A stretch of 5,233 bases of DNA from an uncultured Bacteroidales bacterium. GTDB lineage: Bacteria > Bacteroidota > Bacteroidia > Bacteroidales > Paludibacteraceae. The stretch is from positions 1-5,233 of the forward strand of contig CAIQOG010000563.1 of the NCBI GenBank assembly GCA_903873355.1. The letters run 5' to 3'. Position numbers and translations under genes: made by a program. The notes beneath the pieces are model-generated. The model worked only from the letters and a program-made list of their open reading frames with translations. It searched no databases and had not been told where the DNA came from. Below are positions 1-5,233 of this stretch, piece after piece (position 1 is the stretch's first letter; the number at the start of each line of letters is the position of its first letter).

Positions 1-226
1 CTACGGCTAGAATTCGGAATACGGTCAAAATCAATTTACCATAGGCGCCGGGTATTTTAGTGCCCCATGCCATGCCTTCGTTTTCAATCAATAAAATTTT
101 AAACCAATTGGCTACATCTACTTGACCTGCTTCACCATATACAAAGTTAGTTTTGATATAGATTTTCACTAATTGGTCAAGCAGTAAGATGATTGCAATG
201 ATTAAAACGGAATTACGTAAAGACAT
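1..226 (-). CDS. lspA: Lipoprotein signal peptidase (signal peptidase II), N-terminal part, cut by window edge
   Basis: LspA is the inner-membrane aspartyl protease that removes the signal peptide from diacylglyceryl-modified prolipoproteins. Seen here: 75 codons plus one base, read from an ATG at 226-224 and still open at the window edge. The N-terminus is a hydrophobic helix (about residues 5-17) running into D-Q-L-V-K (17-21), the conserved Asp-Gln-x-x-Lys region of the family. A second conserved block, E-N-E-G-M-A-W-G (48-55), matches the family's N-x-G-x-A-x-G element, and the second membrane helix begins near residue 64. The two catalytic aspartates lie further C-terminal in this family and are outside the window, so activity cannot be judged. 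It is divergent from folP and has its own promoter candidate just upstream. Identity is secure from the motifs; completeness is unknown. Confidence 0.93.
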   Translation of the reverse strand, partial: MSLRNSVLIIAIILLLDQLVKIYIKTNFVYGEAGQVDVANWFKILLIENEGMAWGTKIPGAYGKLILTVFRILAV

Positions 227-245
227 TTTATAGATTTTGATGGTG

Positions 246-280
246 CAAAAATAGTGTTTTTTTCCTTTTAATTAGTCAAA
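246..280 (-). promoter_or_regulatory. Candidate Bacteroidota-type promoter for lspA
   Basis: On the minus strand the -7 element TATTTTTG (253-246) matches the Bacteroidota consensus TAnnTTTG. TTTG at 280-277 can serve as the -33 element with a 23-base spacer, at the long end of the usual range. Transcription would begin around 240, giving a short leader of about 15 bases before the ATG. This suggests lspA is the first gene of its transcript here. Assigned by consensus only; AT-rich DNA yields some chance matches. Confidence 0.5.
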
Positions 281-411
281 CAAGATATATTTTTTTGATG
301 TTTTGAAAGAAATAATAGCAGATATATAACTGAATTATTCTCAAAAACGTATAGTTTCAGATAATTTTTTCAATATTTTCTAAAACTTAAAGGTCAGTCG
401 TTATAATTTCT

Positions 412-419
412 TACTTTTG
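412..419 (+). promoter_or_regulatory. Candidate -7 element for the folP-dacA operon
   Basis: TACTTTTG fits TAnnTTTG exactly and lies 44 bases before the folP start codon, predicting transcription from about 426 and a leader near 38 bases. I find no convincing TTG at the -33 position 19-23 bases upstream, so the promoter is supported by its -7 element and position only. Confidence 0.45.
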
Positions 420-463
420 CAAAACACAATTTTAAAGCTATTTGTTCGGATTCTTTCAAAGCT

Positions 464-1318
464 ATGATTTTAAAACCGTTACAGTTAAAGTTAAATAATG
501 AATTAGTGGATTTGTCTGTTCCATTAGTAATGGGAATTGTAAATGTCACAACAGATTCATTTTACAAAGATAATCGGTTTTTTTCAGAAAAATCAATTTT
601 AAATGCTGTTGAATTGATGATTTCAGAAGGGGTTGATATTCTGGATATTGGCGGATATTCTACCCGTCCAAATGCTGAAAATATCACACAAGATGAAGAA
701 ATCAGAAGGGTTTCTTTTGCAATAGAGTTAATCCTGAAGAAATTCCCAACCGCAGTCATTTCTGTAGATACTTTTCGATCATCTGTTGTAAGGCAGGTTG
801 TGAAAAACTTTCAGGTTGCAATGATAAATGATATTGGTGGTGGCACTTTAGATGATTTAATGTTCGAAACTATTGCAGATTTGGATGTTGCTTATGTCCT
901 AATGCATATCAGAGGTAATCCTCAAACTATGCAATACAATACTAAATATGAAAATTTAGTATCTGAAATATTGATTTATTTTCAAAAGAAACTGACTCAA
1001 TTGCGATTGTTGGGGGTGAAAGATATTGTTATTGATCCTGGTTTTGGTTTTTCTAAGACACTGGATCAAAATTACGAATTACTCAGTAAAATTCATGTTT
1101 TCAATGAATTAAATGTGCCGATTTTAGCAGGAATATCACGAAAGTCAATGCTTTATAATTTGCTTGGAATTGACGCTGTTGGAGCTTTAAATGCAACTAC
1201 TTCAGCAAATATGTTGGCTTTATTAGGAGGTGCTTCGATACTTAGAGTTCATGATGTAAAGGAGGCGAAACAGGCAATTACCATTTATACTAAATACAGA
1301 GAAAATCAATTAAATTAA
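464..1318 (+). CDS. folP: Dihydropteroate synthase
   Basis: FolP condenses 6-hydroxymethyl-7,8-dihydropterin pyrophosphate with p-aminobenzoate to give 7,8-dihydropteroate in cytosolic folate synthesis, and is the sulfonamide target. The 284-residue protein has the normal length and the full set of TIM-barrel motifs in order: M-G-I-V-N-V-T-T-D-S-F (23-33), G-G-Y-S-T-R-P (63-69), V-D-T (101-103), N-D-I-G-G-G (122-127), M-H-I-R-G-N-P-Q-T-M-Q (147-157), D-P-G-F-G-F (191-196), S-R-K-S-M (225-229) and R-V-H-D-V (261-265). Residues corresponding to the known E. coli substrate-binding set are present: N27, T67, R68, D102, N122, D191, K227, R261 and H263. It therefore looks intact and active. The ATG at 464 is the only reasonable start; no in-frame ATG lies just upstream and no Shine-Dalgarno is visible. 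It is followed after 8 bases by the diadenylate cyclase gene, which suggests one operon. Confidence 0.97.
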   Translation: MILKPLQLKLNNELVDLSVPLVMGIVNVTTDSFYKDNRFFSEKSILNAVELMISEGVDILDIGGYSTRPNAENITQDEEIRRVSFAIELILKKFPTAVISVDTFRSSVVRQVVKNFQVAMINDIGGGTLDDLMFETIADLDVAYVLMHIRGNPQTMQYNTKYENLVSEILIYFQKKLTQLRLLGVKDIVIDPGFGFSKTLDQNYELLSKIHVFNELNVPILAGISRKSMLYNLLGIDAVGALNATTSANMLALLGGASILRVHDVKEAKQAITIYTKYRENQLN

Positions 1319-1326
1319 AATTGAAT

Positions 1327-2106
1327 ATGGGATTTCATGTTGGATTTAAAGATATTGTAGATATTTTTCTGGTTGCAATTTTATTGTACCAGTCATTTCA
1401 ATTGCTTAAACGTACAGGTGCAGTCAATGTTTTTGTCGGGATACTTTCATTCATAATATTCTGGTTGTTGGTATCTTATGTTTTTAAGATGGAATTGTTG
1501 GGTGGAATATTCAACAGGGTAATAAGTGTCGGAACTTTTGCGTTAATAGTACTTTTTCAGGATGAGATAAGACGATTCTTCTCCAGTATCGGTTCTCGTC
1601 AAAGAGGAAGTGTTTTCTATATTCTTAAGAGGTCATTAAGTAGCGTTTCAAATGAAAAAGAAAAGTTGGATTTTGATTTAGTTCAGGTAGTACTGGCTTG
1701 TCGTAATCTTTCAAAGAACTCAACAGGTGCTCTTATTATATTAACAAAAAACAATAACCTTGATTTTTATTCTCATTCAGGTGAGCAGATTAATGCAAAC
1801 ATTAACTCACGCTTAATAGAAAGTATATTTTATAAAAACAGCCCTTTACACGATGGTGCATTAATAATTTCAAAAAGGAAACTTGTTGCTGCGGCTTGTA
1901 TATTACCGGTTTCCAGAAATCAATCGATTCCGAGACGAATGGGTCTTCGTCATAGAGCAGCACTGGGTATAACCGAAAATTCTGATGCGATTGCAATAGT
2001 TGTTTCGGAGGAAACAGGACATATTTCATATGCTCATAATGGTCAACTTACTGTTAATATAAAGCCGGAGCAACTTGAGCATTTCTTATCTGATGAAATA
2101 GTTTAA
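1327..2106 (+). CDS. dacA: Membrane-anchored diadenylate cyclase, CdaA/DacA type
   Basis: This enzyme joins two ATP to form cyclic di-AMP, a second messenger linked in other bacteria to potassium, osmotic and cell-wall balance. In the 259-residue product, three hydrophobic segments (about 9-27, 33-53, 58-78) are followed by a charged linker F-Q-D-E-I-R-R-F-F (77-85) and a DAC (DisA_N) domain from about 95 to 255. The diagnostic motifs are present: D-G-A (176-178, within S-P-L-H-D-G-A) and R-H-R (208-210, followed by A-A-L-G), plus S-E-E-T-G (227-231). This matches the CdaA architecture rather than DisA, which carries DNA-binding domains. I chose the ATG at 1327; an in-frame TTG at 1321 would add two residues. 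The gene follows folP directly and ends before a strong terminator. No ybbR/cdaR-like or glmM-like gene follows, unlike the Firmicutes cdaA-cdaR-glmM operon. The cyclase function is well supported; its physiological role here is inferred. Confidence 0.95.
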   Translation: MGFHVGFKDIVDIFLVAILLYQSFQLLKRTGAVNVFVGILSFIIFWLLVSYVFKMELLGGIFNRVISVGTFALIVLFQDEIRRFFSSIGSRQRGSVFYILKRSLSSVSNEKEKLDFDLVQVVLACRNLSKNSTGALIILTKNNNLDFYSHSGEQINANINSRLIESIFYKNSPLHDGALIISKRKLVAAACILPVSRNQSIPRRMGLRHRAALGITENSDAIAIVVSEETGHISYAHNGQLTVNIKPEQLEHFLSDEIV

Positions 2107-2233
2107 TTTTAAAATTTACAAACTATAAAAACAAACATTTACGAATCAAAAATGAGTCAATCTCTTAAACAGGAACACTCCATTTGAATATGTAATTCAA
2201 CAAATAAAGAATACAAAAGATTTAAGAAAAAAT

Positions 2234-2268
2234 AAAGCGGCTGTCAGTTTTGAACTGACAGCCGCTTT
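2234..2268. terminator. Bidirectional intrinsic terminator between convergent genes
   Basis: A perfect 16-bp inverted repeat (2234-2249 and 2253-2268) with a 3-base loop has a GC-rich core, GCGGCTGTCAG paired with CTGACAGCCGC. On the plus strand a run of T (2266-2270) ends the hairpin, suiting termination of folP-dacA. On the minus strand the complement of the A-rich stretch at 2226-2236 gives a T-rich tail, suiting termination of the secreted-protein gene, whose stop lies 18 bases away. Termination in both directions is inferred from this symmetry. Confidence 0.87.
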
Positions 2269-2285
2269 TTGAAATATTAATCTTA

Positions 2286-3536
2286 TTATAAAATTACTTT
2301 GCCCAAACGGTTGCCCACTCTGACTAAAAGAACACCGTTTAATGAAGAACCTGAAATTGAATTTAGACCTTCGTTTGATACTGAATGTATTACTCTCTGA
2401 CCTGTTGCATTATAAATATTGACAATTTCACCAGCTTTGGCTTCAAACTTAATGTTTTTATTTTCAACAAATATATTCAGGTTATTTTGAACATTATTAA
2501 CTCCTGAAATTACTGCATTTCCATTTAAGCTGCGTGAAACATTCATTGCCCCGGTACTAGCCATAGTCAGGGTTGCTGTGTGAGAACCTGCTAAAATTGG
2601 CGAATAAGTTATAGTTACAGCTGTAACCGGGACGTTTCCACCAGTCTGTGTAACAGTGTATTGTGATAATGCAAATAATCCTGCATTAGGACCTGATATG
2701 GCCATGCCCAAATCAGTAGAAAGATTCACTGCACTTACATTGATTGTTTGACTTACTGAACTTCCTGTATTTGAGATTAAAGCAAGATCTGTAACATCAG
2801 TTAATGCAAGAGTTGGTGTAGCTGTAACATTTAATGTATAAGTTGCAGAGTTTCCACAATAAGGAGTTACAGCAGTTTGAGATGCAGTAATTGTCGCTGA
2901 TCCTGTTCCTGCTATAGTTACTTCACCCGAATTTGGGTTAACAGATGCTACATTGGTTGCAGAGCTTGCATAAGTTATTGCCCCTGAACTTAATGACGAA
3001 GGAGCTTGTGTAAAATTTGCATCTCCAACAGCTTTTGTTACAGTAGGGTTTGCGAATGCTATATTTGATGCCGTGCATGAAGTATATGTAACCTCAATAG
3101 CTGTAATTCTTAGTTGGGTGTTCGTAGTATTTCCATTACGGATTTTCAAGCTTTTAGATGCAGCAATACCTGAAATTGTATAGGTTGTGGTTGCAAGAGT
3201 TGCAGTCGCATCTGCACCTCCATCGACATTATATTTCATGGTTGGTAAATAGGCTGTAACCCCTGTAATTTTGATATCCGAAATTACAGCGCCATTTGCA
3301 GGTGTTAATGTTATTGAACAGCCATCGCCGGAAGTTGCATAATACAATCTTAGGTTAACACTAAAAGCCGGTACGTTCGCCGAACTGTTTTTTTCAGTTG
3401 TGAAAGAGATGTTACTGTCAATCGAACCGCTAGTTGCTGAAAATGTGTGAGTTACTATTGTTGCTGACGCGTTTAAACTTCCTGCAACAATCACTATTGC
3501 AATAAGTAACATCTTAAAAAGCATTGTTTTTCTCAT
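2286..3536 (-). CDS. Secreted Ig-like-domain protein with type IX secretion C-terminal sorting domain
   Basis: Function unknown; probably a surface-attached or released protein. The 416-residue product starts with a Sec signal peptide: basic M-R-K, a hydrophobic stretch at about 6-20, and likely cleavage after A-S-A (23-25). Residues about 26-152 form a Thr/Ser-rich beta-type region of a kind common in large secreted Bacteroidota proteins. Residues about 155-238 resemble a bacterial Ig-like (Big_2) module, with I-T-Y-A-S-S-A-T-N-V-A-S-V and G-T-G-S-A-T-I-T-A-S. Residues about 242-342 resemble an ASPM/SPD-2/Hydin-like Ig domain (N-A-G-L-F, I-T-Y-S-P, A-G-S-H-T-A-T-L-T). The last 70 or so residues are a type A sorting domain: a short beta segment, V-N-I-Y-N-A-T-G-Q-R-V (372-382), then S-L-N-G-V-L-L-V-R-V and a terminal K-V-I-L. 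I see no catalytic motif. The start at 3536 keeps the basic N-region; an internal ATG at 3524 would lose it. Adhesion or carbohydrate binding is possible but not shown. Confidence 0.92.
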   Translation of the reverse strand: MRKTMLFKMLLIAIVIVAGSLNASATIVTHTFSATSGSIDSNISFTTEKNSSANVPAFSVNLRLYYATSGDGCSITLTPANGAVISDIKITGVTAYLPTMKYNVDGGADATATLATTTYTISGIAASKSLKIRNGNTTNTQLRITAIEVTYTSCTASNIAFANPTVTKAVGDANFTQAPSSLSSGAITYASSATNVASVNPNSGEVTIAGTGSATITASQTAVTPYCGNSATYTLNVTATPTLALTDVTDLALISNTGSSVSQTINVSAVNLSTDLGMAISGPNAGLFALSQYTVTQTGGNVPVTAVTITYSPILAGSHTATLTMASTGAMNVSRSLNGNAVISGVNNVQNNLNIFVENKNIKFEAKAGEIVNIYNATGQRVIHSVSNEGLNSISGSSLNGVLLVRVGNRLGKVIL

Positions 3537-3592
3537 ATTGAAAAAATGTTAAATAAATAATTGAAATCGGTTTGTAATAGATTGAACTCCCT

Positions 3593-3619
3593 TAAAAATT
3601 AAATTTTTATTGATATCAA
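3593..3619. repeat. Two adjacent AT-rich perfect palindromes
   Basis: TAAAAATT and AATTTTTA form 8-base arms around a single central base (3593-3609). TTGATATCAA (3610-3619) is a 10-base perfect palindrome directly next to it. Both lie between the -7 element at 3637-3644 and the start codon at 3536, so they would be in the transcribed leader of the secreted-protein gene. They could be operator sites or weak leader hairpins; low complexity makes chance plausible for the first. Confidence 0.35.
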
Positions 3620-3636
3620 ATCTGAAATACTAACAA

Positions 3637-3644
3637 CAAAGATA
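3637..3644 (-). promoter_or_regulatory. Candidate -7 element for the secreted-protein gene
   Basis: On the minus strand this reads TATCTTTG, an exact TAnnTTTG match, about 100 bases upstream of the ATG at 3536. I see no TTG at the expected -33 spacing, so either the promoter depends on an activator or this is a chance match. The predicted leader is about 95 bases long. Confidence 0.4.
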
Positions 3645-3692
3645 GTATAAAAATTCAAAAAAACTGACATTTGTTGTGGATGTCAACATGAA

Positions 3693-3722
3693 TTGACAAT
3701 TAATTAGTAATCTTTAAGTTTG
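3693..3722 (+). promoter_or_regulatory. Orphan Bacteroidota promoter-like sequence
   Basis: TTG (3693-3695) is followed after exactly 19 bases by TAAGTTTG (3715-3722), a full match to the two-part Bacteroidota consensus. No gene begins soon after it; the next start codon of a real gene is at 4074. It could be a distal second promoter for the arginine decarboxylase, drive a small RNA, or be chance in AT-rich DNA. Confidence 0.25.
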
Positions 3723-3923
3723 TGATTGGAATATTAAAAAAGTAACCGTTATTCATCTAAAACCTTTATCAATGGGTATGGGTAAGATTCTGATATAGTC
3801 CTAATAACACAATCTATATACTTTTTTACTTCACTATTTAGCCTTTTTTACAAACCTGATTTTAATATGAAGTCTGTTTTATTAATCGTTTTAGTTATCA
3901 GGGTCTAAAAAAATGAATTTAAA

Positions 3924-3956
3924 TTGATTGTATTAATGAATTTAGTATTATTTTTG
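3924..3956 (+). promoter_or_regulatory. Likely promoter of the arginine decarboxylase gene
   Basis: The -7 element TATTTTTG (3949-3956) matches TAnnTTTG, and TTG triplets at 3924-3926 and 3928-3930 give spacers of 22 and 18 bases. Transcription would start near 3961-3963, leaving a leader of about 110 bases that contains no ATG before the gene. This is the best-formed promoter in the window together with that of lspA. Confidence 0.6.
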
Positions 3957-3967
3957 CACTCCGTTTC

Positions 3968-4038
3968 GGTTGGAATTTGAAATCTAACTTGATTAGATTG
4001 ATAATTAAATACCATTCCAACTAACTTGGATTTAAATT
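3968..4038 (+). promoter_or_regulatory. Potentially structured 5' leader of the arginine decarboxylase gene
   Basis: Just after the predicted transcription start, GTTGGAAT (3969-3976) is complementary to ATTCCAAC (4014-4021), extendable by one G-U pair. Nested inside it, AATCTAA (3981-3987) pairs with TTAGATT (3993-3999) around a 5-base loop. The same bases can instead form a longer stem: 3974-3987 with 4026-4038, 12 Watson-Crick pairs plus one G-U and a single bulged G at 3979. A third option pairs TCCAA (4016-4020) with TTGGA (4026-4030). These folds exclude each other, as in switching leaders. I do not recognise a known riboswitch class, and the AT-rich content means some pairing is expected by chance. 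Confidence 0.4.
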
Positions 4039-4073
4039 ACTTAGCAACTCTACAACCATTTAGTATTAAAAAT

Positions 4074-5233
4074 ATGAAAAACAAATATATTGATTTGATA
4101 GAACAGAGTTTTGAATTTCCCAATGATGAATTCAATGTTGTTGAGAATGAACTCGAATGGTGTGGCATACCATTAATGGATATTATTAAGCAATATGGAA
4201 CTCCGCTACGAATCTCTTATCTTCCTAAAATAGCCGAAAACATTCAGAAAGCGCGTAGAATGTTTAATGTGGCGATGGCTAAAGTTGATTACGAAGGAGA
4301 TTACAATTATTGCTATTGTACTAAGAGTTCACACTTTTCCTTTGTACTGGAAGAGGTATTAAAGCACAGTGTGCATATTGAAACCTCATCAGCATTTGAT
4401 ATTAATATATTGGAATCACTCCACGAACAAGGATTGATTAAACCGGAAACTTTTGTTGTATGTAATGGATTTAAACGGCCTCAATATGTTGAAAATATTC
4501 AAAACTTAATGCGTCTCGGGTTTTCAAACGTCATACCTATATTAGACAATAAATTCGAACTTGACTTATTTCTAAAAGATTTTGATATCAAATTTAATGT
4601 CGGAATTCGTATTGCAGCAGAAGAAGAACCGAAGTTTGACTTCTATACATCCCGCTTAGGTGTTCGCTACAATGATATCATACCTTATTATATGAAGCAC
4701 ATTGCAAACAATCCACAAGTTGAATTGAAGATGCTTCATTTTTTTATAAATACAGGTGTAAAGGATACAGCGTATTACTGGAATGAGTTGAACAAGGCAG
4801 TAAACTTATATTGTGAGCTTAAAAAGAAATGTCCAACGCTTGATAGTTTGAATATTGGTGGTGGTTTTCCGATTCAAACTCACCTGGATATGGTTTACGA
4901 TTACGAGTATATAGCCGAAGAGATTGTTGCACAAATTAAAACGATTTGTACACAAAATGGCGTGCCTGAACCACACATATTTACTGAATTCGGATCGTAT
5001 ACGGTTGGTGAAAGTGGCGCAATGTTATATTCCATTGTAAACCAAAAGAAACAAAATGATCGTGAGTTATGGAACATGATTGACAGTTCGTTTATGACAA
5101 CTTTGCCTGACACTTGGGCTATTAACCAACGGTATGTGTTTTTGGCCATAAACAATTGGAATTCGGAATATGAGCGGGTGAATTTAGGTGGATTAACCTG
5201 CGACAGTGAGGACTTTTACAATGCTGAAGTTCA
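4074..5233 (+). CDS. speA: Biosynthetic arginine decarboxylase, PLP-dependent alanine-racemase fold, cut by window edge
   Basis: This enzyme converts arginine to agmatine and CO2, the entry to polyamine synthesis by the agmatine route. Seen here: 386 codons plus two bases, open at the right edge. The N-terminal barrel carries Y-N-Y-C-Y-C-T-K-S-S-H-F (77-88), where K84 is the likely PLP Schiff-base lysine. H-I-E-T-S-S-A-F-D (101-109) and V-C-N-G-F-K-R (129-135) follow, then H-F-F-I-N-T-G (222-228), the glycine loop N-I-G-G-G-F-P (260-266), T-E-F-G-S-Y-T-V (304-311) and, in the C-terminal beta domain, C-D-S-E-D (376-380) with the family's catalytic Cys-Asp. The order and motifs match the ODC/ADC/DAPDC group, and the sequence resembles the compact Bacteroidota arginine decarboxylases rather than the larger E. 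coli SpeA. Substrate is inferred from that resemblance; another diamine or amino-acid substrate is less likely but possible. The ATG at 4074 precedes the conserved N-terminus, without a visible Shine-Dalgarno. Confidence 0.9.
   Translation, partial: MKNKYIDLIEQSFEFPNDEFNVVENELEWCGIPLMDIIKQYGTPLRISYLPKIAENIQKARRMFNVAMAKVDYEGDYNYCYCTKSSHFSFVLEEVLKHSVHIETSSAFDINILESLHEQGLIKPETFVVCNGFKRPQYVENIQNLMRLGFSNVIPILDNKFELDLFLKDFDIKFNVGIRIAAEEEPKFDFYTSRLGVRYNDIIPYYMKHIANNPQVELKMLHFFINTGVKDTAYYWNELNKAVNLYCELKKKCPTLDSLNIGGGFPIQTHLDMVYDYEYIAEEIVAQIKTICTQNGVPEPHIFTEFGSYTVGESGAMLYSIVNQKKQNDRELWNMIDSSFMTTLPDTWAINQRYVFLAINNWNSEYERVNLGGLTCDSEDFYNAEV

Larger units (their letters stand above)
3537..4073. other. Gene-free intergenic region between divergent genes
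   Basis: This 537-base AT-rich stretch separates the minus-strand secreted-protein gene from the plus-strand arginine decarboxylase. I find no credible protein-coding gene, tRNA or terminator in it. It holds a -7 element for the left gene (3637-3644), two AT-rich palindromes in that gene's leader (3593-3619), an extra plus-strand promoter-like match (3693-3722), the likely arginine decarboxylase promoter (3924-3956) and its structured leader (3968-4038). The stretch 3730-3920 shows nothing I can assign apart from very short chance reading frames. Confidence 0.7.

Noticed and set aside
562..759. 65-codon minus-strand open frame inside folP
   Set aside because: It lies entirely within a well-supported dihydropteroate synthase gene on the other strand, and its translation shows no recognisable domain.
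1802..2029. 75-codon minus-strand open frame inside the diadenylate cyclase gene
   Set aside because: It is antisense to the conserved DGA and RHR motif region of the cyclase and has no protein-like features.
2152..2187. 11-codon plus-strand frame (MSQSLKQEHSI) after the diadenylate cyclase gene
   Set aside because: It is too short to support and has no visible start signal; frames this size are expected by chance.
2184..2200. 6-bp AT-rich hairpin TTGAAT/ATTCAA downstream of the diadenylate cyclase gene
   Set aside because: It is weak, has no T-tract, and is overshadowed by the strong terminator at 2234-2268.
2286..3536. Possible tandem repeat array in the secreted-protein gene
   Set aside because: The repetitive look comes from Thr/Ser/Ala-rich composition and different Ig-like modules; I find no repeated unit at nucleotide level.
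3867..3908. 13-codon plus-strand frame encoding a hydrophobic peptide (MKSVLLIVLVIRV)
   Set aside because: It looks like the start of a signal peptide but is very short, and it lies upstream of the likely arginine decarboxylase promoter, so it is not a leader peptide unless transcription starts further upstream.
3537..4073. Possible tRNA, CRISPR array or insertion sequence in the long intergenic region
   Set aside because: No cloverleaf, no regularly spaced repeat, and no transposase fragment or terminal inverted repeats with target duplication could be found.
4901..5155. 84-codon minus-strand open frame inside the arginine decarboxylase gene
   Set aside because: It is antisense to conserved decarboxylase motifs and its translation resembles no known family.

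Overview
The window looks like chromosomal DNA from a low-GC member of the Bacteroidota. Three things point there: a secreted protein with a type IX secretion (Por) C-terminal sorting domain, several matches to the Bacteroidota -7 promoter motif TAnnTTTG upstream of genes, and no clear Shine-Dalgarno sequences. The conserved proteins also read like Bacteroidota versions of their families. I cannot place it at genus level from sequence alone.

Layout from left to right: (1) the N-terminal part of lspA (lipoprotein signal peptidase) on the minus strand, cut by the left edge. (2) A 237-base divergent intergenic region with a promoter candidate for each side. (3) A tight plus-strand pair, folP (dihydropteroate synthase) and a CdaA-type membrane diadenylate cyclase (dacA), 8 bases apart. 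(4) A strong bidirectional hairpin terminator at 2234-2268, shared with the convergent gene that follows. (5) A minus-strand gene for a 416-residue secreted beta-rich protein, with a signal peptide, Ig-like modules and a type IX sorting domain. (6) A 537-base gene-free region holding promoters for both flanking genes, AT-rich palindromes and a structured leader. (7) The first 386 codons of a biosynthetic arginine decarboxylase (speA-like), cut by the right edge.

The genes are mostly housekeeping. folP supplies dihydropteroate for folate, dacA makes the second messenger c-di-AMP, lspA matures lipoproteins, and the arginine decarboxylase would make agmatine for polyamine synthesis. The secreted protein is the only accessory-type gene. 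I see no mobile element, CRISPR array, tRNA, rRNA or defence system, and no clear sign of a wholly new system. The most interesting unexplained signal is the 5' leader of the arginine decarboxylase gene (about 3968-4038), where the same bases can form mutually exclusive stems.
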